The notes under the pieces: generated by a model
Seen by the model: only the letters and a program-made list of their open reading frames with translations
What the model was told of the DNA's origin: nothing
Databases searched by the model: none
Assembly (NCBI GenBank): GCA_014728115.1
Contig: WJME01000125.1
Span: forward strand, 1-64,000
Reading direction: 5' to 3'
DNA: 64,000 nucleotides
From: Candidatus Zhuqueibacterota bacterium
GTDB lineage: Bacteria > Zhuqueibacterota > Zhuqueibacteria > Residuimicrobiales > Oceaniaggregativiventaceae
Part shown: in pieces, positions 41,394 to 50,392 of the stretch
Position numbering within the stretch: the stretch's first letter is position 1
Layout: every line of letters begins with the position of its first letter
Made by a program: the position numbers and the translations under genes

Positions 41394-41403
41394 TCCTTTG
41401 ATC

Positions 41404-41568
41404 CTGGAAACTGGATACTGGATGCTGGATTCTAGATACTAGATACTGGGTACTGGATGCTGGATATACAAAGAATTAAGAATAAAGAATTAACGATGAA
41501 CAATTAACAAATAACAATGAATTTGCTCCATTAATTTTTTATTCTTAATTTTTAATTCATTCTGGAAT
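41404..41568. repeat. Low-complexity tandem repeat (ctggatactggatg-like) followed by AT-rich imperfect inverted repeat
   Basis: Read directly; 'ctggaaactggatactggatgctggattctagatactagatactgggtactggatgctgg' then 'aagaattaagaataaagaattaa...ttaattttttattcttaatttttaattc'. Confidence 0.75.
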
Positions 41569-41596
41569 CATCACACTAAACATAATAGAAAAGAGT

Positions 41597-43069
41597 ATGA
41601 AAAACGATAAAACATCTCTAGAGCCATTAGCCGAAACAAGTCTGGACCAGCTTCCCCGGTCTATGCAAGAGGCTGCGGCAAGGGCAGGGTGGACCTCTTT
41701 GATGCCGGTGCAATCCAAAGCTATCCCGTATTTGCTCGCCAACAGAAATATGATGGTTCAGGCACGTACCGGCAGCGGCAAGACCGGTGCGTTTTTGCTG
41801 CCCATGCTGGAAAAGCTCGATCCCCAAAAGAATGTAGCGCAGGCTCTGGTGTTGGTGCCGACGCGCGAACTGGCCAAACAAGTCGTGAATGTGGCAGAGG
41901 TCATCTGCCAGCCGGCAGGCTTTCGCACGGTTGCTGTTTACGGGGGTGTGGGCTATGGTAACCAGATCAAAGCCCTGAAACAGGGTGCCCATATCATCGT
42001 GGGTACCCCGGGACGCGTGCTGGATCATCTGCTCAAAGGCACCATGAATCTGGATAAAATCCATATGCTGATCTTTGATGAGGCAGACCGTATGCTGTCG
42101 ATGGGATTTTATCCGGATATGAAGAAAATCAAAAATTATTTGCCCGACCGTTCCATTCACAACTGTCTGTTTTCGGCCACGTTTCCGTCCCAGGTCAAAT
42201 ATACGGCCAGTGAATTTATCCACAATCCGGAATTCATTTCACTCAGCGAAGGCCAGGTACATGTCACCGACACCGAACATGTGTTCTATACCGTACCGGG
42301 CATGGACAAAGACCGCAGTCTTGTCCGCATCATTGAAATCGAGAATCCCACATCAGCAATTATTTTTTGCAATACCAAGGCCGAGGTACACTATGTGACC
42401 GTGGTGCTGCAAAAGTTCGGTTATGATGCCGACGAGCTCACCTCGGATCTGGCGCAGTCCGGTCGCGAGCGCGTGCTCGAACGCGTGCGCCGGCGGCAGT
42501 TGCGTTTTCTCGTGGCCACTGATGTGGCAGCACGCGGACTGGATCTGCCCGAGCTGTCGCACGTGATCCAGTACGAGCCACCGGAGGATTTTGAGGCTTA
42601 TATCCACCGTGCCGGTCGCACCGGCCGCGCCGGTGCCGCCGGAGTGGCCATTTCGCTGGTCAACAATGTGGAGCGCTTTGCCCTGGACCGCATTGCCAAA
42701 CGCTATGATATCGACATGCAGGAACGCGAACTGCCCGATGACGAGGATGTGCAAGCGATCGTCTCCGAGCGTCTCACCGCTTTGCTGGAAGCCCGTCTGC
42801 GCGAACGCAACAAACTTCAGGCCGAGCGCAGCAAACGCTTTGTGCCCCTGGCCCGCGAGCTGTCCGAAAGCGAAGACGAATCCGCCATCATTGCCATGTT
42901 GCTGGATGATTACTATCAGCAGCTTTTGCACTCTGCCCCTCCGGGCCCCATTCCCGAACCCGAATCCGCCACTGACCGCAAACCCCCGAAACCACGGTCT
43001 TCCAGAAGCGGGGGACGACAACGACGACGATCGAAACGCAGTGGAAGAGGGAAAACTAAAGAGTCCTGA
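41597..43069 (+). CDS. DEAD/DEAH-box RNA helicase
   Basis: 'MVQARTGSGKTGAFLLPML', 'DEAD' (LIFDEADRML), 'SATFPSQ', 'HRAGRTGRAG'; basic C-terminal tail. Confidence 0.95.
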   Translation: MKNDKTSLEPLAETSLDQLPRSMQEAAARAGWTSLMPVQSKAIPYLLANRNMMVQARTGSGKTGAFLLPMLEKLDPQKNVAQALVLVPTRELAKQVVNVAEVICQPAGFRTVAVYGGVGYGNQIKALKQGAHIIVGTPGRVLDHLLKGTMNLDKIHMLIFDEADRMLSMGFYPDMKKIKNYLPDRSIHNCLFSATFPSQVKYTASEFIHNPEFISLSEGQVHVTDTEHVFYTVPGMDKDRSLVRIIEIENPTSAIIFCNTKAEVHYVTVVLQKFGYDADELTSDLAQSGRERVLERVRRRQLRFLVATDVAARGLDLPELSHVIQYEPPEDFEAYIHRAGRTGRAGAAGVAISLVNNVERFALDRIAKRYDIDMQERELPDDEDVQAIVSERLTALLEARLRERNKLQAERSKRFVPLARELSESEDESAIIAMLLDDYYQQLLHSAPPGPIPEPESATDRKPPKPRSSRSGGRQRRRSKRSGRGKTKES

Positions 43070-43077
43070 TGGAAAGT

Positions 43078-43160
43078 GGGGTCGGACCTCAGCGGTTTCA
43101 TAAAAACAATGTCTTAGGGTATGCAAAGGTCCATTTGAACCGGTTTAATGACTTGTTTTT
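43078..43160. repeat. Truncated copy of dispersed MITE-like element (matches 44945-45027)
   Basis: GGGGTCGGACCTCAGCGGTTTCATAAAAACAATG... aligns ungapped to 44945-45027 over about 83 nt with about a dozen mismatches. Confidence 0.8.
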
Positions 43161-43220
43161 GTCCTCCAGAGAGGGCCTGTTGGAGAACAATTTTGAAAAA
43201 CAGATCTTGTCGAAAAAGAA

Positions 43221-43544
43221 TTGTATGACATGGGGGGCGATGATTTTCAAACAAACAGGTTGAAAAATTTTGCTTGCAAAATAAAGCATACATGGCGATA
43301 CTCTTTTAACGAGTATTTGGAGAGTGATTTGGATCTTTCAATAAAATATTTATCTGATGAAAAGGGAAACAAAACTCAGGTCATTATCCCTATCAAGAAA
43401 TTCGAATCGCTTTTGCAAGACCTGGAAGATTTGGCGACTGCTCTTGAGAGAAAAAACGAACCCTCGTTATCACAGCAGGACTTTATTAAAAAAGCTCAGA
43501 GAAGATGGGCTCAGATCGGCTTGAATGGAAAAAGTAGGCTGTAA
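43221..43544 (+). CDS. Type II antitoxin-like protein (start uncertain; conserved part begins ~43335)
   Basis: 'LSIKYLSDEKGNKTQVIIPIKKFESLLQDLEDLATALERKNEPS' resembles antitoxins paired with RelE toxins. Confidence 0.6.
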   Translation: MYDMGGDDFQTNRLKNFACKIKHTWRYSFNEYLESDLDLSIKYLSDEKGNKTQVIIPIKKFESLLQDLEDLATALERKNEPSLSQQDFIKKAQRRWAQIGLNGKSRL

Positions 43545-43768
43545 AGGAACTCTATTCTCTGCCCAAGCGAAAGGTTCCAAAAATTATACACAAAATCGAT
43601 ATTTTGGCATCCAATCCTTACCCCTCTGGCTGCAAAAAATTGATTGGCTCAGAACATACCTTTCGCTTAAGAGTCAATCAATATCGGATTATTTATACGG
43701 TCAAGGATGATATTCTTGTTGTGGAAAGAATCCGGATTTGCCGGCGAAAAAGTGCCTACAATAATTGA
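43505..43768 (+). pseudogene. RelE/ParE-family toxin interrupted by in-frame amber TAG (43535-43537)
   Basis: Frame from ATG 43505: MGSDRLEWKK*AVKELYSLPKRKVPKIIHKIDILASNPYPSGCKKLIGSEHTFRLRVNQYRIIYTVKDDILVVERIRICRRKSAYNN; classic RelE core. Confidence 0.75.
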
Positions 43769-43835
43769 ACATATTTAGTAAGCACAAATCCTGTTCTTTG
43801 GAGGACCGCAAACTCCCGGAGGGATTCGCTTTCAG

Positions 43836-44924
43836 TTATTTCATCAACAAAAACTTGCCCCATTTGTCTTGACGGCTGCTTTGCACACGATACATATAGA
43901 CCCCGGAACTCAGTCCCTGACCATCGAATTTTATGTTCTGTTCTCCTGCTGAAAGATACGAATCGGCCAGCGTGCGGAGGTGCCGGCCATCAGCAGCAAA
44001 CACATCGATTCTGACCCGTGTTTCACGCTGCAACCTGAACCGGATGGATGTGGCCGGATTAAAGGGATTGGGATAGTTGCCCATCAACTCGAAATCCTGC
44101 ACCCGGGTTGGTTCGCCTGAATCGTGCACCCGGGTCGGCTGTAAAATTCCAAGACTCGTGGCCCCTTCTCTGTACAGCGCCTCTGCTTCCTGCGCACTCA
44201 GGGCCGCATCATATATCCGCACCTCGTCGATGGCGCCGTTGAAATAAAAAAAGCGGTTATCCATACCGTAACGGCCATAGCCGATGGCAAGACAGTCCTG
44301 CGAAGGTACAGAAGTAAAAAAATTGTGATAGGTAGAATCCGACCCGAGGTTGTAATGCCGGTCTGTCATGAGCTTGCCATCGAGATAACCGGTATTGCCC
44401 TGGTCGCTGACCACGGCCACAAAATGGTGCCATTCATTTTCGCTCAGATCTACATTGGAATCGAAACAAAATCTTTGATTGACAATCGTGAAATAGAGTT
44501 TGCGGTTAAACGGGTTGTTGCCATGACCCACTTCGATGATCAGGCTGTTATGGGGGGCATCCTCTTTAGATTCACCCATATAGATGATGGGCAGCATCAT
44601 ACCCTCGATGCTCATGTACTTGAACCACACTGAAATCGAGCCTTGCTCGAGCCCGGCGATGGCGGCCGGCGCCTGGATGCCTTTAGCAGGGATGTGTATA
44701 CCCCCGGATGCACTGTCGATCAGCGCAGCCTTGTTGAAGACCCCGTTACCATATACGCCGGATTCCCATTGGCCATGCAAGCCATTGCCTGACTCGTCGA
44801 TGACCGTGCCGGCCGAATCCCGGTCAAAGCTCCAGTGCGCCACCAGGTGTGATTCTGGGGATTGGGCATGGGTGGTATTCGCAAGTGTGAGCAGGATGGC
44901 TAAAAGCGTTGATATGTTTTTCAT
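43836..44924 (-). CDS. LamG/concanavalin-like domain secreted protein with C-terminal sorting domain
   Basis: 'LVAHWSFDRDSAGTVIDESGNGLHGQW', 'GAIDEVRIYDAALSAQEAEALY' LamG; 'LMGNYPNPFNPATSIRFRL'; start ATG 44924 with RBS GGAGG. Confidence 0.9.
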   Translation of the reverse strand: MKNISTLLAILLTLANTTHAQSPESHLVAHWSFDRDSAGTVIDESGNGLHGQWESGVYGNGVFNKAALIDSASGGIHIPAKGIQAPAAIAGLEQGSISVWFKYMSIEGMMLPIIYMGESKEDAPHNSLIIEVGHGNNPFNRKLYFTIVNQRFCFDSNVDLSENEWHHFVAVVSDQGNTGYLDGKLMTDRHYNLGSDSTYHNFFTSVPSQDCLAIGYGRYGMDNRFFYFNGAIDEVRIYDAALSAQEAEALYREGATSLGILQPTRVHDSGEPTRVQDFELMGNYPNPFNPATSIRFRLQRETRVRIDVFAADGRHLRTLADSYLSAGEQNIKFDGQGLSSGVYMYRVQSSRQDKWGKFLLMK

Positions 44925-44944
44925 ATTTGGCTCCTCCTTTGTGC

Positions 44945-45195
44945 GGGGTCGGACCTCAGCGGTCTCAAAAAAACAATGCTTTAGGCTGTGCAAAGGCCCG
45001 TTTGAACCGGTTTAATGGTCTGTTTTTCCCGCCCTGAAATAACTTTTTCTTATCGATGAAATGTCTTGATATTGAACCCTTAAAACGAGCAAGATAATTT
45101 TTTTAGGCTTGTATTTTCAATGTTTTACGGCTTTGTGATTTTTCCTGTTTCTTTGCAAGTCCAATAAAAACAGACAGTTTCTGAGGTCCGACCCC
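44945..45195. mobile_element. MITE-like/REP-associated element, 251 bp with 15-bp perfect terminal inverted repeats
   Basis: GGGGTCGGACCTCAG (44945-44959) and CTGAGGTCCGACCCC (45181-45195); no transposase inside. Confidence 0.6.
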
Positions 45196-45282
45196 AAGGG
45201 GGTGCCTTAAATAATAAAGCTAACTGGTCGTAGGACTATTGCCCGGCTCTTCCTGTAGGCAACGCTACAAACGAGAACCCGT

Positions 45283-47874
45283 CTATTCCAGCACTCTGAA
45301 TGTATCCTTTAGCCGGATATCCTGCGAGGATGCACCGACCATGATTTCGAAATCGCCCGGTTCCACCGTGTGGTTCATGTCAATGTCCCACATTTTCAGC
45401 TTTTCCGGGGTCAGATTAAAAGTGATCTCTTGCGATTCGCCCGGATCCAGCGTGACCCGTTTAAAGTCGCTCAACTTTTGCAAGGGCTGGGAAACGCTGG
45501 CGTAACGATCATGGATATAGAGCTGCGCCACCTCGTCGCCGGGCCGGTTTCCTGTATTATGCATGACAAACGAGAGCGTCAATGATTCTGTTTGGGCGAT
45601 TTCTGCAGCCGACAGGTGCAGATCGCTGTATTTGAATTGTGTATAGCTCAGACCATGTCCGAAACAAAACTCGGGATCATTGCCCACCCCGAGAAAGGTG
45701 ATGCTCTTTTTGCCCTTGGGCAGGCGGTTATAGTTGAGCGGAACCTGTCCCGTCACCTGGGGAAAGGTGACCGGCAGCTTGCCTCCCGGATTGACATCGC
45801 CAAAGATCGCCCCGGCAATGGCATGGCCGCCCTCACATCCCGGATACCAGGATACCATTACGGCATCCACTTTATCGATCCAGTCGCGCATAGTAATGAC
45901 CGTGCCGCTCTGCAGCACCACCACCAGAGGTTTATCCAGTTTCGCCAGCTCTTGGATGAGTGTCTCCTGTTCCGGTGCCAGATCCAGGTCAGCGCGATCC
46001 AGGCCTTCATTTTCATACATGCCCATGACCGCAATGATAGCGTCTGCATCACCGGCAACCTGTACGGCCTGTGGAATGTTTTCCTCGAGGTCGACATCCC
46101 AGCCCAGTTGGGCATACGCGTTAAATTCGCTGTCATAGTATTCCATTGTAAAATCGTAAATCCGGCCTTTTACCAGCCTGACCGTTGCCTCGGCCAGCCG
46201 TCGGGCACCGCCGGACCAGCGGTCGATGACCAGGTTGTCGTTGATCCACAATCTCGCGCCATCGTCTATAGTGGTACCAAAGGTGACGGTGCGGGTGACC
46301 GGACTCTTGAATTTCCCGCTCCAGCGGGCAGAGAAATGATCTTTGGGCAGGCCTTTAGGTGAACCGGAGTTCCAGTCGTGTTCGATACGGTTTTCCTGTT
46401 GAATCAAAGCGGGGTCTCCGGAGAGGTCAGGATTGGCATAGTATTCAGCCGTGATGGATCCTACCAAATGGGTCGAATCGATGGCAGGATAGGCAAAATA
46501 GCGCATGTCTGTGCCTTTGGCATAGGTGACCTGAGCATGGGGCAAGAGGCTTTTCACACCCTCGAGCACGGTGACCTCATGACGCCCATAGCCGCCGTAA
46601 TGACCCACCAGCAGCCAGTCGGCCAGGGGACCGACCACAGCGATCTTGTCTATCTCTTTGGAAAAGGGCAGGGTGTGGTGTTCATTTTTCAGCAAGACCA
46701 AAGATTTTCGTGCAATGTCCAGGGATTCCCGGCGGTGATCCGGATGGTTGTTCACTTGCACAGCCTCGTCAGGATCTGCATAGGGGCTCTCAAAGAGTCC
46801 GGTTTCGATTTTCTGCAAAAGAATACGATAGACAGCATCATCGATGCGCTCCTCTGATACGAGTCCGGCGTGCAGGGCGTTTTTCAGCGGCTCCTGAAAG
46901 AACCAATCCGGTGATGACTTGTCGCATCCGGCGTGCATGAGCGCCACGGCCAGTTCTTCAGGGGTTTCATAGATGCCGTGGTCGTCATAGATGAGCTGCG
47001 ATGAACCGCCGTCGGTGGAGACATAGCCTTGCAGCCCCCACTCGCCTTTGAGAATATCTGTGATCAGCCATTTGTGGGTGGCACAAGGAATGCCGTTCAG
47101 CGAGTTGTAGGCCATCATCACTGACGAGGCGCCGGCATCGATACAGGCCTTGAATGCGGGAAAATAAATTTCGCGTAAGAGGCGTTCCGAAAAATGAACC
47201 GGACCTGTAAACTGTCCGTCAAGTCCCATATTGGCGACAAAATGTTTGACCATGGTCTCCAAACCTGCGGCTTCCATGACACGGATATAAGCGCTGCCAA
47301 AGAGTCCGGATAAATAAGGATCTTCGCCATAGGTCTCATTGGCGCGTCCCCAGCGCGGATCACGGGTGAGATTGACCACCGGCGCCAATACGCGACGGAT
47401 ACCGCGGCTCTTGAGTTCCACGGAAAAGACCGTGGCCATGCGGCTGACACAATCGGGATCGAATGTGGCGGCCACAGCAATGGACTGTGGAAAGCTGGTC
47501 GAGCCGTTGCCCATATAGGCAAAGATGCCTTCGCCGGAGCGGGTGGCCGGAATACCGAGACGGGTATTTTCGATCTGATGGCGCTGCAGGGTGTTGTATT
47601 CCTCAACTGCCTCGCGAATGGGCAGGTGCATGCTCATGAACCCAAAAGTGCCCACACCCGGATCAGATTTGACCGGTTTCATGCTGCCGGTAAACTGAGC
47701 CAGTTTCTCTTCCAGGGTCATGCGGCTGACCAGATCCCTGGCCCGTTCTTTTGCGGTATAATCCGGATTTTGATAGACCGGGGTTTGTTGCAACTTTGGC
47801 GATTGAGGGGATTGTTGACAGTTTAAAAGGCAGAATAGACTCGTGAATATCAAGAGTATAGCGAGTTTGCGCAT
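45283..47874 (-). CDS. bglX: Beta-glucosidase, GH3 with PA14 insertion, lipoprotein
   Basis: 'ARDLVSRMTLEEKLAQ', 'KHFVANMGLDGQFTG', 'GYVSTDGGSSQLIYDDHG'; PA14-like 'GLPKDHFSARWSGKFKSP'; C-term fibronectin-like; lipobox LLNC. Confidence 0.93.
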   Translation of the reverse strand: MRKLAILLIFTSLFCLLNCQQSPQSPKLQQTPVYQNPDYTAKERARDLVSRMTLEEKLAQFTGSMKPVKSDPGVGTFGFMSMHLPIREAVEEYNTLQRHQIENTRLGIPATRSGEGIFAYMGNGSTSFPQSIAVAATFDPDCVSRMATVFSVELKSRGIRRVLAPVVNLTRDPRWGRANETYGEDPYLSGLFGSAYIRVMEAAGLETMVKHFVANMGLDGQFTGPVHFSERLLREIYFPAFKACIDAGASSVMMAYNSLNGIPCATHKWLITDILKGEWGLQGYVSTDGGSSQLIYDDHGIYETPEELAVALMHAGCDKSSPDWFFQEPLKNALHAGLVSEERIDDAVYRILLQKIETGLFESPYADPDEAVQVNNHPDHRRESLDIARKSLVLLKNEHHTLPFSKEIDKIAVVGPLADWLLVGHYGGYGRHEVTVLEGVKSLLPHAQVTYAKGTDMRYFAYPAIDSTHLVGSITAEYYANPDLSGDPALIQQENRIEHDWNSGSPKGLPKDHFSARWSGKFKSPVTRTVTFGTTIDDGARLWINDNLVIDRWSGGARRLAEATVRLVKGRIYDFTMEYYDSEFNAYAQLGWDVDLEENIPQAVQVAGDADAIIAVMGMYENEGLDRADLDLAPEQETLIQELAKLDKPLVVVLQSGTVITMRDWIDKVDAVMVSWYPGCEGGHAIAGAIFGDVNPGGKLPVTFPQVTGQVPLNYNRLPKGKKSITFLGVGNDPEFCFGHGLSYTQFKYSDLHLSAAEIAQTESLTLSFVMHNTGNRPGDEVAQLYIHDRYASVSQPLQKLSDFKRVTLDPGESQEITFNLTPEKLKMWDIDMNHTVEPGDFEIMVGASSQDIRLKDTFRVLE

Positions 47875-47950
47875 CAGATTTTCCTTGTCTTTGATCATGA
47901 TCCCAAAATATACAAATAATGGAAGAACAAAATCCTTTCAGGTGTTTTAC

Positions 47951-48583
47951 CTACGCGATTCCCAAATCCCTGACCTCTTTTATCAACGTCTCTTTGATTT
48001 TGGGCCAGGATACAGGCTTTAGCATCAGAGGCATGGGTTGGTTTTCAGCATCCTCGAAATAGACAAGAGATTTTTGCAGGTGATAGAGATTGCCAAGGCC
48101 GGGACCAAATTTCTCTTCATATGCGGGTAATAAATCATCAAGTGAATAATGGCCTAGAATGAAATAGAGATCGATAAAATCCTTTTTTGCGCCTCTGCCT
48201 GAAATTGCCGCAAGTTTGGTCAGGGCGATATCGAAAATATCTGCAACGGAAACCAGCTGAAACAACCTTGAGGGTTTCAACAGGGGATAATCATACCTGA
48301 GAAAAGAGATCTTGATCTTGTCCAGTGCTCCATTAATCGTGCCGCTGGATTGATCAAACAGTTCAAATGAGCCAAACTGATTCAGGTCGGAGAGGAGGCG
48401 GTTCTGATCGAATTCATTAAAAGTAAAAAAATCAAAATCGATGGATTGCCGGTGTCCCAGATGCAATGCCAGAGCCGTTCCTCCCACGAGGTAAAATGGT
48501 CGAATCCACTGCTGTTCCGCCAGTCGGTGTAGTAACTTGCGTTGCTCCGGAGGAAGAACATTTAGGTAGAAAACGTTATTCAT
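47951..48583 (-). CDS. Nucleotidyltransferase, AbiEii/AbiGii toxin-like
   Basis: 'FYLVGGTALALHLGHRQSIDFDFFTFNEFD'. Confidence 0.88.
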   Translation of the reverse strand: MNNVFYLNVLPPEQRKLLHRLAEQQWIRPFYLVGGTALALHLGHRQSIDFDFFTFNEFDQNRLLSDLNQFGSFELFDQSSGTINGALDKIKISFLRYDYPLLKPSRLFQLVSVADIFDIALTKLAAISGRGAKKDFIDLYFILGHYSLDDLLPAYEEKFGPGLGNLYHLQKSLVYFEDAENQPMPLMLKPVSWPKIKETLIKEVRDLGIA

Positions 48584-48818
48584 CGAGCATGATCCGCCAG
48601 TAATTACGGGTTTTTTTATCCAGATTGCGGCTGGATTCGAGGAGTTCGCTCAAAGCATTTTTATCTAATTGGCCGAGTAACCAACTAACCGAGGCACGAT
48701 TGCCAAAATTCAATATGCGTTCGGCGATAAAAAGACCATGATCGGCCATATTGAGCTGATCGAAATCACAGTCCCAGAAATATTTTTTATAGGCTTGCGG
48801 AATAGGATAATTTGGCAT
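48576..48818 (-). CDS. Small partner of AbiEii-like toxin (DUF6922-like antitoxin candidate)
   Basis: 'MPNYPIPQAYKKYFWDCDFDQLNMADHGLFIAERILNFGNRASVSWLL'; overlaps toxin start by 8 nt. Confidence 0.7.
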   Translation of the reverse strand: MPNYPIPQAYKKYFWDCDFDQLNMADHGLFIAERILNFGNRASVSWLLGQLDKNALSELLESSRNLDKKTRNYWRIMLDE

Positions 48819-48982
48819 AATCTCGTCCAGGGTGTCTGAAATAAAACATACGATATTCCGGGATTGCAATCAAGAGAGAATTCCTGGCAGAATACCCTCT
48901 TTCACCCTATCCTCAAAAAAGACAGATCAACTATACCCATCTCTTCGATATTCTTTGCATTATTTCATTATTTTATATATAT

Positions 48983-48997
48983 TCTAGACAGTCTAGA
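48983..48997. promoter_or_regulatory. Palindrome TCTAGAC-A-GTCTAGA, candidate TA operator
   Basis: Perfect 7-bp arms 16 nt upstream of antitoxin ATG 49014. Confidence 0.45.
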
Positions 48998-49013
48998 CAT
49001 AGCAGGAGGGTTT

Positions 49014-49262
49014 ATGCAAACCTGGCAATTACAAGAGGCAAAAAACAAATTCAGCAACCTCGTTTCGAGTGCGCAAAGCAAAGGTCCTCAGGTGGTGACC
49101 CGCCACGGCCAAAAGGCTGTGGTGGTATTGTCCTATAAAGAGTATGAAAAGTTGACCGAGCCCAGAAAAGATCTCGTGTCGTTTTTACAAGAATCTCCAC
49201 TGAAAGGTGTGGAACTCGATGTTTCAAGACAAAAAGACACGACAAGGGAGATCGAGTTGTGA
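49014..49262 (+). CDS. Phd/YefM family antitoxin
   Basis: 'WQLQEAKNKFSNLVSSAQSKGPQVVTRHGQKAVVVLSYKEYEKL'. Confidence 0.92.
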   Translation: MQTWQLQEAKNKFSNLVSSAQSKGPQVVTRHGQKAVVVLSYKEYEKLTEPRKDLVSFLQESPLKGVELDVSRQKDTTREIEL

Positions 49263-49690
49263 GTTATTTGTTGGATAACTGTGTGATTTCAGAACTGGTT
49301 AAATCCGAACCCAATGATTCTGTTGTTAAATGGATTCGTGCTGTTCCGGATTCCGAGTTTTATCTGAGCGTGATCACCATGGGGGAGCTATATAAGGGGG
49401 TTGAAAAATTGGGGCAATCCAGGAGGCAGGTAACCCTGACAGATTGGATCGAGAGCAATCTCTTGAAACGCTTCGAGAACAGAATTTTGCACATCGATCT
49501 TTTGGTTATGCAAACCTGGGCAAAAATTCAGGCATCGGCAGAGGCCTCAGGTCGTAACATGCCTGCCATTGACAGTCTGATCGCAGCCACTGCCAGGGCG
49601 CATGACTTGATTGTGGTGACGCGCGATATCAAAGACATGCAGGCCAGTGGAGTCAAGCTGTTCGATCCGTGGACAACAGATACGGGCTAG
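49259..49690 (+). CDS. PIN-domain toxin (VapC/FitB-like)
   Basis: 'YLLDNCVISELVKSEPND...FYLSVITMGELYKGVEKL...MPAIDSLIAATARAHDLIVVTRDIKDM'; GTG start overlapping antitoxin stop. Confidence 0.93.
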   Translation: MSYLLDNCVISELVKSEPNDSVVKWIRAVPDSEFYLSVITMGELYKGVEKLGQSRRQVTLTDWIESNLLKRFENRILHIDLLVMQTWAKIQASAEASGRNMPAIDSLIAATARAHDLIVVTRDIKDMQASGVKLFDPWTTDTG

Positions 49691-49701
49691 ACGATTCTCT
49701 G

Positions 49702-50268
49702 CTATTTTGCCATGGCCTGCCGTTTGATGGCAAAATTGAGGGCATCCCGGCATTCACTGGTCACGAGTTCCAGGCTGGCTTCGTTCCATTCTGTCACAGC
49801 TCTTTGTGCAATCTGTTCGCTGACGCCGCTGTTGCGGATCTTGTGGGTCAGCATCTCGGACAACACACGCTCATCCTTGCGACGCAACCCCTGCAGCCAT
49901 CGGGTTTCAAAGATCAACAGAACCTCGATCTGTTGTGCCAGCTGACTGGCTGTGGGCTCTCTTTGCAGGGCCTCGGTGATCAGCGCACCGACCTCATGTG
50001 ACATGGCCAGAATATACAATCCTTCCAGCTGTTCCGCCTCTTTAGAGGGTACCAGACTCTGTTCACTGACAATGATTTCACTCAGCGACATGACCGTCTG
50101 GCGCAATTCTTCATAGCGCTCTGCTTCCCGGGGCTGCATGATCAGCACATAATAGAGCACCAGAAACACGGCAAGACCGAATGTACCCACAAGTTGCACA
50201 GCAACGGACCAGCTTTTTGGCAACCCAGCAATCCCTGGTTTTTGGCCTTGATCGTCATGGTTTGGCAT
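49702..50268 (-). CDS. Hypothetical membrane protein
   Basis: 188-aa ORF with one predicted TM helix (VGTFGLAVFLVLYYVLIM). Confidence 0.6.
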   Translation of the reverse strand: MPNHDDQGQKPGIAGLPKSWSVAVQLVGTFGLAVFLVLYYVLIMQPREAERYEELRQTVMSLSEIIVSEQSLVPSKEAEQLEGLYILAMSHEVGALITEALQREPTASQLAQQIEVLLIFETRWLQGLRRKDERVLSEMLTHKIRNSGVSEQIAQRAVTEWNEASLELVTSECRDALNFAIKRQAMAK

Positions 50269-50392
50269 GATGCCTCCCGTTTGGTCAGATAGATTACCAA
50301 GCGCCTGCCAGTTTTATCTGACTCGACCCGCCATACAAAGTTTGAACCGGCAGGCGCCTATGAAAATTCTTTTTAAATAGGTTCATGCAGAC

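Noticed and set aside
42353-43126. Antisense ORF over the DEAD-box helicase 3' end
   Set aside because: Its N-terminus comes from the repeat element and the rest is mirror-frame of the helicase.
43525-43710. ORF 'MEKVGCKGTLFSAQAKGSKNYTQNRYFG...'
   Set aside because: Wrong frame of the RelE-like toxin; the neighbouring frame gives the recognisable toxin core.
44925-44993. N-terminal extension of the LamG ORF up to 44993
   Set aside because: Extension is encoded by the MITE-like repeat; a start at 44924 with RBS and signal peptide is better.
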